The position numbers and the translations under genes are program-made. Shown here one piece after another: positions 46,809 to 57,700 of a stretch of DNA of 64,000 nt (within the stretch, counting starts at the first letter, position 1; every line of letters begins with the position of its first letter). The stretch comes from Arctopsyche grandis (taxonomy: Eukaryota > Arthropoda > Insecta > Trichoptera > Hydropsychidae). The stretch spans positions 33,311,206 through 33,375,205 of the forward strand of contig NC_135360.1 in assembly GCF_051622035.1 (NCBI RefSeq), given 5' to 3'. The notes beneath the pieces were generated by a model that was not told where the DNA came from, made no database searches, and saw only the letters and a list, made by a program, of their open reading frames with translations.

Positions 46809-46977
46809 TACGTATAGGTCTGTTACTGAGAGTTCTCGTACTCACACAGGTGCGTATGAGAGGGACAGAGCGTCTTTTTACTATTGAATGCAGTGTGACA
46901 GCATGCTATACACATATTCACTGACACTACACAAGCGGATTTGTTCGCGAAAATTCTCGGTAACATACCTATACGCA
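46809..46977. mobile_element. TIR MITE (about 169 bp)
   Basis: ACGTATAGGTCTGTTACTGA and TCGGTAACATACCTATACGC are inverted ends of about 30 bp. No coding capacity. Confidence 0.55.
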
Positions 46978-47009
46978 AATTATTCCGCACACACGTGGAT
47001 TCTCAATAC

Positions 47010-47339
47010 TGTAACATGGTAACTAAATGGACTCGTGGGTGAACAGTAGATACCCCCCGGATCAGGCTAAAGGGACTGAGAAACTGCCCGAGCAAAGGAT
47101 ACGCTGAAGTTCTCACAGACCTAGGCGAGTTCGTGCGTAAACAATACACTCGACAGGGTAGACCTTTACACATCTAGACAATAGACACACTAACGGATCA
47201 GGGAAGCTGTGATATCCTATGCTATAGATCGAATATTGGAGTGAGCGGTGGTTCCGTATGGACCTTCCAAATCGTTGAATAAATGCTGCGAAGTGACTTT
47301 GGCCTTTCATTTAGATCCTGAACCCACCCTTGCGTAACA
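47010..47339 (+). mobile_element. Solo LTR, 8669-9022 family
   Basis: It runs TGTAACATGGTAAC to CCTTGCGTAACA, with the family's AATAAATGCTGCGAAGTGAC segment. ATAT follows it directly and is shared with the next LTR. The left flank does not match. Confidence 0.6.
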
Positions 47340-47343
47340 ATAT

Positions 47344-47701
47344 TGTAACGTGGGGAGCATGAGACAGCATGTCCAGATCTAACGGAATTCATGCCTAGAC
47401 AATAAACACTGAATTTGGATAACGGGACCGTAAAGTGACATATTGGAGTTCTCACAGACCTGGTTGAGTTCATTAAAAAACAATAGATACGTCAGGTCAG
47501 ATAATGGACACGCGTCGGATCACAGAGGCTATGCTGTGCAACTTATCTTTTAAAAGGAGATACACACGATATACCAGATAATCTAGATTGAGCGGCAGTT
47601 CTCTATGGACCTTCTGGGTCGTTGAATAAATACTGTGAAGTGACTTTGACCTTTCATTTGGAACCTGTACTCACCGCTACTCTCTAAAAAATCTCTCCAC
47701 A
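47344..47701 (+). mobile_element. Solo LTR with ATAT duplication
   Basis: It runs TGTAACGTGGGGAGC to AATCTCTCCACA, flanked by ATAT at 47340-47343 and 47702-47705. Its 3' half is part of the left arm of the large inverted repeat, and an inverted partial copy lies at 53729-53999. Confidence 0.65.
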
Positions 47702-48140
47702 ATATTTGTGTATGGAATAATGCTTTCCGCATAAATTCGTTCACCAGTAAAGCCATCGTTGCTTTTAAATATGTTGGAAAGATATATATTCAAATTAATA
47801 TTTAAAAGGGAAAGAAAATAAACAAGCAAATCTTGTGATATATCGATTTTTGGTAAACGGACTACTAGTCATATGTGAACCAGTTACAGGAAAATCGGTC
47901 GCTCTAGATCGGTCACACGTGATCACCCGTCACGCTTAAACTGGTCACACAAAAAAATTATTCACAAATACTTTTTATTTAGGAAATTTTTATTATTATC
48001 GACTAGACATATGTTCGAGCCAAAAGCCCTCGTTGGCCGTCGCCGTTGGTTGTGGTCTTCGCGAGGAGTTCGCAGGCATCTCATCTGACGCTCGCATCCG
48101 AGAAAGTTGGCAATCGCTTTTGCGTTCATTTCACATTTCA
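47434..48140. repeat. Left arm of a large inverted repeat around the ZAD gene
   Basis: From AAAGTGACATATTGGAGTTC through GGTAAACGGACTACTAGTCA and CGACTAGACATATGTTCGAG to CAATCGCTTTTGCGTTCATT it is the inverted counterpart of 53222-53999. Differences are scattered, so it is not a recent exact copy. Confidence 0.75.
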
Positions 48141-48249
48141 CAGTGTCTATGAAAACACTGATTGTGTTAGTAAGAGGATCCTTTATTTATCTTCACTTGT
48201 TACAATAGTAATCATATGTACAAAGAAGCTAGTTTCTCAGCCTCGGAGC

Positions 48250-49155
48250 GATGAATTCTTTTATTTTTTATTTTATTAATTGAAAAATCAACAGACAGGA
48301 TGTACATAGATATGTATAAAAAAAACAAATAGTAAATAAATAATATATGTAACATCCGAGTCCAATAATAGATTTTTACAAAAATTAAAAAGATAAATAT
48401 AAGAAAAACAAATTAAAAAGTAAAGAATAAAGGCATGACAAAATATGTAGAACATTGCATAATTAAACTATAGTATTAAAATATTTGGAAAAGGTTATAA
48501 AATAGAATATAAGAAGAAATTGAAATTTACAAATATAAAACAAATGAAAAAGGTAAATACAAAATAAGCAAATGAAAAGGAAAATAATGAAAGCTATAAT
48601 ATGAATTAAATAGCACATTACATAACTAAACTAAAGTATAAAAATATTGGAAAAATAGAATAGGAGAAGAAATGAATCAATCGGTCAAGATTCTCTTGAT
48701 GTTAGACCTGAATTGATGTAGGGAAATACCAAATAGATCAACCTCATTCAGCTCTCCGTTAAACATACGATAAACGCGCTGCAGATAAAAATATTTTTGG
48801 GAATTAGTATTGAAATGATCAAGTGAAAAGAGTGCAACGCGTCTAGAGTACCGAACTGGGATTCTGAAATTAACCTTATTCAGTAAATCAGAACAATCAA
48901 GGAAACCATTTATGTGCTTAAAGAAGAATATAGCATCAGTATGTCGTCGCCTGACAGAAAGATTGTCAAAAGAAAGGATTTTTAAAATGTTGGAAACAGT
49001 AGAATGGGTATAGGTAGGAAAAAGGTAGCGTAAGGATTTAATAAATTTAAGTTGAACTTTCTCAATACAATTAATATGGGATAAATAAAAAGGTGACCAG
49101 ATAATTGAGGCAAATTCAAGGTGAGACCTTACAAAGGAAAAATAAAGTAATTTTA
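48250..49155 (-). mobile_element. LINE 3' fragment, minus strand
   Basis: The minus-strand frame reads LKLLYFSFVRSHLEFASIIW, then NCIEKVQLKFIKSLRYLFPT, then RRRHTDAIFFFKHINGFLDC. These are reverse-transcriptase C-terminal wording of CR1/Jockey-like LINEs. An A-rich 3' region extends left to about 48250. It is 5'-truncated. Confidence 0.7.
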
Positions 49156-49891
49156 GTACATTCTTCTTTCTTCTGGAATAGTCAAATTGGACGTTGCCAG
49201 AGATTCATTCTGCATGTTAGTACAAGAGCGATGATTATGCCATCGTAAGACTCGGCTATTGTTGTGAAATATGTATATGAGATCACTGGCTTTGATTCGG
49301 AATAACGTTTCATTTAAATGTTGACTTTGCGATGGAAAGTCATAAGCAGACAAACTAATACCGATCATTTGTATGTATTAAAGAAATCCTTGTCGTTATT
49401 AAATCTATCGCGTTACAGACAGATTTAAGAACATATGTTTTCATTTCATATACTTATGTATGTACCGAATAGCCGATTTAGAATAAAACAAGAATTCAGA
49501 TGTTCAATGAAAATTTTTGTATTGAAAAAATGCAATTACAGGGTATTGAATACAAGATATAAGATCTCAGTGGTGCTAAATATATACGCTACCATTAAGC
49601 CAAACTGCTGGCTAAATAGTATAGTATATAATAAAGGTTAATACAGCTGCTTTAATTGTATGTATTTTTTTTATTTACATCAAAATATAATTCCTCAGAT
49701 TGAATATTACTATACAAAGATTCTATGATGTAATTCAAAGATGTATCTAAATATTCAAAAAATATTAGGGCATAAAATTTATAATTTCCATTACATGTAA
49801 AAAAATTTCAAAAATGACAATATTTACAATTAAAAAAAACAACAGTAAAAGTAAAAAAAAAGTAATAGCATTAAATTAATTTGAATGGAAT
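49156..49891. other. Intergenic, with a short SINE head fragment
   Basis: 49566-49613 (GGTGCTAAATATATACGCTA, AAGCCAAACTGCTGG) is the minus-strand head of the tRNA-derived SINE. Nothing else is supported before the 3' end of the ZAD gene. Confidence 0.5.
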
Positions 49892-51378
49892 TTATCGAGT
49901 GTGGGATTTCAAATGATTCGAAAGTGAAGATTTATGAATAAATGATTTTAAACAAATTTCACAGGTGTAAGTCTTTTCCCCCGTGTGACACCTTAAATGT
50001 ACTACAAGATCAGGTTTTCGAGTAAATGATTTTAAACAAATGTCACATTTGTATGGTTTTATCCCTGTATGTAATTTTTCATGTGACACAAGGTTAGATT
50101 TTTGGGTAAATGATTTTAAACAAATTTCACACTTGTGATGCTTTTCTCCCATGTGACATTTTAAATGTAACACAAGGCCATAATTTCGAGTAAATGATTT
50201 GAAACAAATTTCACACTTGTGAGGCTTTTCCCCCGTGTGAGACTTTAAATGTACCACAAGAACAGATTTTCGAGTAAATGATTTTAGACAAATGTTACAT
50301 TTGTGTGGTTTTATCCCAGTATGCCTTTTTTTATGTGACACAAGGTTAGATTTTTGATTAAATGATTTTAAACAAATTTCACATTTATATGGTTTCATCC
50401 CAGTGTGTAATTTTTCATGTTTCACAAGATTTTTTTTTTCAATAAATGATTTTGAACAAATGTCACACTTGTAAGGCTTTTCCCCCGTGTGGGTTCTTAA
50501 ATGTGTTACGAGTCTACGTTTATCGATAAATGGTTTTAAACAAATGTCACATTTGTGTGGTTTTATCGCAGTGTGTATTTTTTCATGTTTCACAAGATGA
50601 CTTTTTTGAGCAAACGATTTTAAACAAATGTCACACTTGTAAGGCTTTTCCCCCGTGTGAGACCTTAAATGTACTACAAGATGAGTTTTTTGAGTAAATG
50701 ATTTTAAACAAATGTCACATTTATATGTATTTATCCCAGTATGCAATTTTTCATGTGATTGCAGGGTGGATTTTTGAGTAAATGATTTTAAACAAATGTC
50801 ACATTTGTATGATTTTATCCCAGTATGCAATTTTTCATGTGATCGGAGGTTGGATTTTTGAGTAAATGATTTTAAACAAATGCCACATTTGAATGGCTTT
50901 TTTTTATTATGTAAAACAGGTTTAGATTTACTGAGAAATGTATGTGAACTAATTTCACAATTCTTTTGGTGAATTGTCGGTAATGAAGGCTCATCGTCCC
51001 ATATTACATCTTCTAACAAAATTTCTTCAGTCTTGATCTTCAAACAATCATCTAACCTCAGTTGAGACGTTTCGTTGCTTCGAAAACAAGCCTTTCGAAA
51101 GTCGATTAACAATTCCAGATTGGTCTTACACGAAAGACAGACCGTGTCCGGCAACCCGTCGCCCCTTTTAACCTGCAGATGAAAAACAGTAGGATTGAGC
51201 GGTGAGAAGATTAACCAAATGGGTTCACAATAGTTGCAACGTGTAAGAAGCAACCGACATGAATTTGACAGCAGGTCCGAATGCGTTGCTCCAGACGCTC
51301 TGGATGAGACGGGACGGTGAAGATCGAGACGGAAGTGTCGGCCGGAGCTGATCCAAGACAAAGCCTACACTCCATCAT
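49892..51378 (-). CDS. ZAD-C2H2 zinc-finger protein, 12 fingers (466 aa, 2 exons)
   Basis: This is a probable DNA-binding transcription factor of the insect ZAD class. Exon 1 is 51378-51259 (MMECRLCLGSAPADTSVSIF, ending RIRTCCQIH). Exon 2 is 51172-49892 (from VKRGDGLPDTVCLSCKTNLE). Joined, they form a ZAD with two CxxC pairs (ECRLC and CLSC), a domain that mediates dimerisation. An acidic linker (EEILLEDVIWDDE) precedes 12 tandem C2H2 fingers of the form C-x2-C-LKSFTQKS-x-L-x2-H. TGEKPYKC and TGIKPYKC linkers separate them, and the protein ends HKSSLSNHLKSHTR. The donor after exon 1 (CAT|GTCGGT) is weak. The fingers are very alike, suggesting recent internal duplication. The gene sits between arms of a large inverted repeat. 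Confidence 0.9.
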
Positions 51379-51488
51379 CTTTGTATGAAATAGTACCGAG
51401 TTGACTTTCCGATCAACTTATGTACTTCTCGAGCAGTTCGGTGTCGCCTAGTGCGAATCACTTTCCAGCTAGTATTTATTAAGATTAA

Positions 51489-51740
51489 ACCATTGATGTA
51501 TAATACACTACATGGGCCCTGACGTGTGGTTTTGGTCGGAGATCTTGTCTTCACTAACTGAGGGGTGCGGGGGGTTTAATTAGCGGGGAAGTTGGGAAAA
51601 AAAAAGATTTTTTTCCCTACGACGCAGCGGTACCTACCTACCTACTGAGAGAAACTGTGCATGCGCCATGTATTTTGCATGCGCCAAAAGAGAGACCAGT
51701 ATAAAGCGTGAGGGCGGATCTATGTGTATTATGGGTCTAC
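51489..51740. mobile_element. Carrier repeat without the MITE (empty site)
   Basis: It is the paralog of 23473-23920 and holds a single GTATTTTGC at 51670-51678 where the other copy has a 186-bp insertion plus duplicated target. Confidence 0.7.
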
Positions 51741-51860
51741 GTGACGAGACAGAATGTTAAATTACAGAAAACACAAATATCGGAAGGCAAAGATCGAAAA
51801 TCGAAAGATAAAAAAAATGGTGCATCGTAAACGGTACATACTCACGTACATACTCCTACA

Positions 51861-52293
51861 ATATTCCGTTTGTTACAGACATTACTAACAAACTAACCAG
51901 TAGATTCTATGAAAGAATCAATAATAAGCATACTAACACACTTGTGAAGAGTCTCGGTGATTACAACAAAATGTCTATACCCTTCAGGTATAAACACAGA
52001 TTACCTAAACACAATCTGCTTTAGGTCATCGACTTTAGAGAGTCTTTAATTAATATTATGTATTAGATGTATTATGAACATTTATAAGGATTGTAAATAG
52101 GTTTTTGAGCTCTATTTCCTATTATGCTTTAGATTAACATTAGAATAATATAATACTGTGATTACTAACCAAATTAAATTAAAATTGTAAAATAGAAAAT
52201 GATCAGTAGATCAGTAGCTATTAAAATAGATATAAGATGTATTGTGAACATAATTTCGTAATAATAAAAAGCATTTAAAAATCAAAAATCAAA
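51861..52293 (+). mobile_element. 5'-truncated Jockey-like LINE with exact 13-bp duplication
   Basis: It is the same family as 30494-31034 but 5'-shorter. ACATACTCCTACA flanks it at 51848-51860 and 52294-52306. The tail ends in AATCAAAAATCAAA. Confidence 0.8.
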
Positions 52294-52306
52294 ACATACT
52301 CCTACA

Positions 52307-52490
52307 TTTTGTCGATTTAAAATACGTATTATCTGGTCGAAGCGCAACTGTCTCATTCACTCAATATATATGTATATTGATATATATTGTCGCATTCACT
52401 CAATATATACATTCATTCAATATATATATCGAAGAAAGGAACGGCAACAAAATTAAGGTTTCAGGTGTACAGCCCTCTTAATGCTGTTGG
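52307..52490. repeat. Half copy of the AAGAGGGCTG-ended element
   Basis: TTTAAAATACGTATTATCTG, TCAATATATA tracts and AATTAAGGTTTCAGGTGTAC to CAGCCCTCTTAA match the right half of 57973-58503. Confidence 0.6.
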
Positions 52491-52887
52491 GTAAAAGTTT
52501 ATCCATAATAAGTTTAATATAGCCACAGCCTAGTGCACTGGTAAAGCTATTGCATTCCAGTAAATAATATATTGTGGGTAGGCCAAATACGCTGATGGTG
52601 AGGTCTTGTGGCTGTTGGAAAAGCACAGATCGACCTTCTTCTATTTGAATTTTACGATTTTTTTAATTGTTGTGACGGATCCAATAAATTAGAATCCTCC
52701 CCTCAGATTCTCGCAAATTTTAGTTATTAGCATTTCGAATTCGTTGAATCTTATAAATCTTATACCTACATAAAGTATTTCTCGCAAATTTTCCATGTAT
52801 CAAAAATTTGTTGATTGTCCATAGATGTCTCTATTTGCATTTTATATACTATATAGTGCATTCGTGGGTGATCAAAAAAAGATTTAA

Positions 52888-53093
52888 AAAAAGTGCATGG
52901 TAAACGGTACATACTCACTTAATTTGCGCGAGCAGGATACAACAGGAACAAGAGAAACATGCTTTTCCTCCCGTATTCTGCGCGCGCACATTAATACGGG
53001 AGGAAAAGCCTGTTCCTCTTGTTCCTGTTTTATCCTGCTCGCGCAAATTAAGTGAGTATGTACCGTTTACAATGCACCAACGTTTTTTTGATC
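52888..53093. repeat. Long palindrome (arms about 95 bp)
   Basis: Left arm TAAACGGTACATACTCACTT.. and right arm ..AAGTGAGTATGTACCGTTTA mirror each other, meeting around CGTATTCTGCGCGCGCACAT. Further out, 51741-51857 mirrors 53060-53175, so the original foldback unit was later split by other insertions. Confidence 0.7.
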
Positions 53094-53221
53094 TTTCGAC
53101 TTAAGATCTTTCGATTTTCGATCTTTGCCTTCCGATATTTGCGTTTTCTGTAATTTAACATTCTGTCTCGCCACGGAGACCGGTGTATTATATATCAATG
53201 GATTAAACTTTGATTTGACAT

Positions 53222-53999
53222 TCGAACTGTCAAAGTGAAATGAACGCAGAAGCGATTGCCAACCTTCTCGGATGCGAGCTTCAGATGAGCTGACTCTGAT
53301 GAGATGCCCGCGAACTCCTCGCGAAGACCACAAACAACGGTCATGGCCACGGCCACGAGGGCTTTAGGCTCGAACATATGTCTAGTCGATAATAATAAAA
53401 ATTTCGTAAATAAAAAGTATTTGCGAATAATTTTTTTGTGTGACCATTTTTTTATTTTTGGGTGTGACCAGTTTTCACGTGTGACCAGTTTAAAGCGTGA
53501 CGGGTGATCACGTGTGACCGATCTAGAGCGACCGATTTTCCTGTGACTGGTTCACATATGACTAGTAGTCCGTTTACCAAAAATCGTTATATCACAAGAT
53601 TTGCTTGTTTATTTTCTTTCCCTTTTAAATATTAATTTGAATATATATCTTTCCAACATATTTAAAAGCAACGATGGCTTTAATGGCGAACGAATTTATG
53701 CGGAAAGCATTATTCCATACACAAATATTGTGGAGAGATTTTTTAGAGAGTAGCGGTGAGTACAGGTTCCAAATGAAAGGTCAAAGTCACTTCACAGTAT
53801 TTATTCAACGACCCAGAAGGTCCACAGAGAACTGCCGCTCAATCTAGAATATCTGGTATATCGTGTGTATCTCTTTTTAAAAGATAAGTTGCACAGCATA
53901 TCCTCTGTGATCCGAAGCGTGTCCATTATCTGACCTGACGTATCTATTGTTTTTGAATGAACTCAACCAGGTCTGTGAGAACTCCAATATGTCACTTTA
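53222..53999. repeat. Right arm of the large inverted repeat
   Basis: It mirrors 47434-48140 and includes a minus-strand partial LTR at 53729-53999, preceded by ATAT. It ends abruptly at GTCACTTTAC, where tandem-like GTGACCAGTTTT wording resumes. Confidence 0.75.
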
Positions 54000-54076
54000 C
54001 GAATAATTTTTTTGTGTGACCATTTTTTTATTTTTGGGTGTGACCAGTTTTCTCGTGACCGATTTTAGCGTGTGAC

Positions 54077-54567
54077 TGTAGAGATATAGCACGACTTGTG
54101 ATATCACCTATTTCCCTCATCGAACCTAATCTGTACAAATGACATCATCACGTCCTCTTCTCGTACACGAAAGTTAGCCGTGGCCGAAATACTTCGTCCA
54201 GCTTACCCGTAAAGGCGATTCGACTCGCTCCAGATACGCAATCACGAGTACACGGGAAATTCCAAGGAGCTACGCAACTACGCATCAAACATAGAACACA
54301 AAGGAAGACCTCGACCCCGTCGGAATCTTCCAGAACGTGATCTCACCAGCCCAGCTACGCGTTGCTCAAGCAACACCTTTATAAACCAGTGCGTCGTCCC
54401 CAGATGCCAGTGAGCTTCAGGAACTCGACCTAGCTCGTTCCAGTGAATCCTCTACCTACTTCGCTGTACATACAAATACACCTGTATTAATCGAGTAATA
54501 AAGATCCCCTTCAAAATTCAACTGAATTTCCATAGGCCGGGAAACGGTCCAAAACCTTCAACCCGCA
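54077..54567 (+). mobile_element. LTR of the second family, flanked by a 30-bp direct repeat
   Basis: It runs TGTAGAGATATAGCACGACT to CTTCAACCCGCA, with AATAAAGATCCCC near the end. It is related to 45725-46676. The flanks are identical 30-bp copies (54047-54076, 54568-54597; GTTTTCTCGTGACCGATTTT..), longer than any LTR target duplication. Confidence 0.6.
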
Positions 54568-54731
54568 GTTTTCTCGTGACCGATTTTAGCGTGTGACCAG
54601 TTTTAGCGTGACGGGTGATCACGAGTGACCGGTTCACAATTGACTAGTAATCACCGAACCCGATTTTTACCCGATGACTCATGACTGTTAAATACGCTGC
54701 TACGGCCAAATAACAGTGACAGCTGTCAGTC

Positions 54732-57700
54732 ATGGCGGATCCGAAGTACGAGAACTTGCCCGGCATTGTAAGTCATCAAAATTGCTCATTTTTCAAACTA
54801 TAGCGGAAATTTTAAAGGCAAAAGTCTTTGATAGATGTATTTTTAAAAAGTTATGTTTAAATCGATAAATTCCCTCAGACGGAACACGTGTTATCCAAAA
54901 GTAGGAGTGGCCTTTTGGAAAATTTATTTTTCAGTATATATGTAATACAAATTAGACGTCATATGAAAAATAGAAGAAGAGTTAACTTTTCAATAGCAAC
55001 TACTACTTATATAAAATACTATTAGACTTTTTGCAGTGTCATACATATTTTACAATTGTATTGATTTGTTCTTTCCATCTAGGCCTATGATCAGCCAGAC
55101 GTTTACGAATCCGGAGACCTGCCGGAGGCCGACCAGCAAGATGAAAATTCCGAAGAAGAGAATGAATGCATTGAAAAGATGAACATATCCGTCAGCGACT
55201 CGTTCCAAAAATTCAAAGGGAAACAAGTCATCGGCAGCGTAGACTTTTCAGATAGAATCAGCAGAAAAATCAGAACGGGTTACAAGTCAGTAATTCATCC
55301 GTCTCAGTGACGATATGCATCGACCTTTTTTTTATTAATTAGAGTCGAAATGTTTCCACAGATGCGGAGAATGGGAGTTGGCAGCCAACGGAGAAGTCGA
55401 AACACCGTTGCAACGTCTTCAACGGCTCAAGTGCGAAACGACGGATCTCTTGGAAGAATTAGTTGACTTACAAAAAAAAGGACCTGACGAAGAAAAAGTA
55501 AGCAGTATATACTCGTTGTATTCCTACTTCTAATGTATCCTGCTATGTTGGCTGAAAGTAAAAATGCTGAATTGTACATTATAGGCCTCACTCAAAGAGA
55601 TGGCGTCCCAAGTAGAGTCTACCAAGCACATTTTAGATGAGATGCACTTCGAGGAAGGCGGAGAGACTGATCCTGGATCTGAAAAGCTTAAGTAATAACG
55701 CATGGGTGCTAGTTTAGTATGCGATCTACCTTGACGTTTTTATTTTAATATGCGGTCTCACTGTCTCAGCTCTCGCGTGTGACACTGAGACTGAATAATA
55801 CCGACCCTAACAACCTAATCTTAAATGAATAGGGCCAACCTTAACTTAACCTAACCTATCCTGACCCTTAAATAAATAGGTGTCGGCTGATACGACATGT
55901 TTTTTTTGTGAAAATATTGATGAAATAAAAATATATATCTTAGCAACCAACTTAAGTTAAGGCTGGTCCTTTAAAACACAAAAATTACATTTACAGCGAA
56001 AAACATACACAATGATTACAAATTAAACTTTATTTGTACATTAACCCTTTGCGCGCGGCAATAAATATAGCGAACAAGCCCTGTACATGGCACCTTTTTC
56101 GCGAATTTGGCAATCGAGTTTTCGACCTTAAATACGGATTTTAATATTTACTCAAGTAACTAGATATGTTAATTAACACATACAGTATTATTTTAAACAA
56201 TAAAATACATAATATATCTCGTAGTTTTGGCTTAATTGTCAAATAATCATTCTTCCTAAAATTGAGACGTGACGTCACATAAACGAGGTTTCAGTATGGT
56301 TCCACAAAAAACTAATTTTGACTGTTATATATTCATTTTAAGCAAATTGAATAGATGGCATTCAACTCTCAGTAATATATTCAACCAATTTTGAACCTTA
56401 AAGCAGTTGAAATAGGCGCATATAAGGCTCAAAATCCCGTGCAAAGTTCAGAAATTCTATGGAAGACAGCCGCGCTACAGACTTGTCGCGCAAAGCTTCC
56501 ATAGAAGACGGCCGCGGGCAAACGGTTAAGCGTCAGGATAGGTTAGGTTAAGTTAAGTTTGGCCCTTTAACCTTTCCACCGCGTACGACTACTATACATG
56601 TCCTAGCGAACATGCCCTCAGCGCGCGAGACACGCATAGATGTCTTGGAAGTTCCAACTTATATAAGAGCCGTCTATTTTATAACTAGGTTGAAAATATT
56701 ACTAAATGTATACTTTACCAAATTCAATAGATGGCAGTAGTAAAAAAAAAATAAATATAGGTTGTAAAATTCAAAAAAATATTACAACCTATATTTATAG
56801 TCGAAAACGCGATAAAAAAATCCGCAAAAAAGCAGCCGCGTACAGGGCATGTTCGCTAAATTTGGTGACGCGGGCAAAGGGTTAAAAAACAAAAATCACA
56901 TTTAAAGCGAAAAAAATACACAATGATTACAAATTAAAATTTATTTGTACATTAGCGACAATACATATCTCTTGACGAAATCTTAAATGAATAGGTCCAA
57001 CCTCAATTTAACCTAACCTATCCTGACCCTTAAATAAATAGGTGTTGGCTGCTAAGATATGTTTTTATTGCTATGATACAAAAAAAAAAAAAAAAATAGT
57101 CGACTGCAATTCGAAGGTAGATCGCATGCTAAGGTAGACCGCATACTAAACTACCACTTTGCATTTATTAATACTTTTGTGATTAGGAAATTGTTGGATC
57201 AAGCGAGCGAATCATCCAGCAAAGGAACGGCAGCTACCACTGTGATCAAGTTGAGACCCGATGTTAACAATCTCGTTCAAACTACGAGACTGGCCCAATT
57301 GGAACATCGGTAATAGTTTTATTTACAGCATTTAGATTTGTAGTTGGCGATTGCAAGTTTACACGTATTGTATTTGATCGTTTTTATGTTGATATAGTCT
57401 GCATAAGTTGGAGTCAGCCGTCGGTCCAATTCCGGATAAGATGGAACGCGTGGCCGGTTCTTTGAGCGTTGCCAACAACAAAGGTTTGATCTCTACGGCG
57501 AATATGCTTGCGTCACGAATGGCTCTGTTACAGCCGTCTCAATTAGACGCTGCCGAACAGCGACTGGCGAGGCTTCTGCCGGCCATGGAAGCTTTGCGCT
57601 CGGCATTGCCTAACGATCCCGAGAGGGATCAAAAGGTACAGTCTGATGTTGATTCACTCGAAGAAGACCACCTGTGAGTCGGATTGTGAATGTAATGGGA

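Larger units (their letters stand above)
55705..57157. mobile_element. TIR DNA element in DCTN2 intron 4, enlarged by two TTAA insertions
   Basis: Left end GGTGCTAGTTTAGTATGCGA and right end GACCGCATACTAAACTACCA are inverted. It is related to 13122-13576 (AACCTAACCTATCCTGACCC, AATAAATAGGTGTTGGCTG). Part of its interior (about 80 bp) is present twice. Confidence 0.6.

Noticed and set aside
51173-51361. Read-through N-terminus of the ZAD gene without an intron
   Set aside because: The residues lack ZAD cysteines, whereas splicing 51259 to 51172 restores a complete ZAD.
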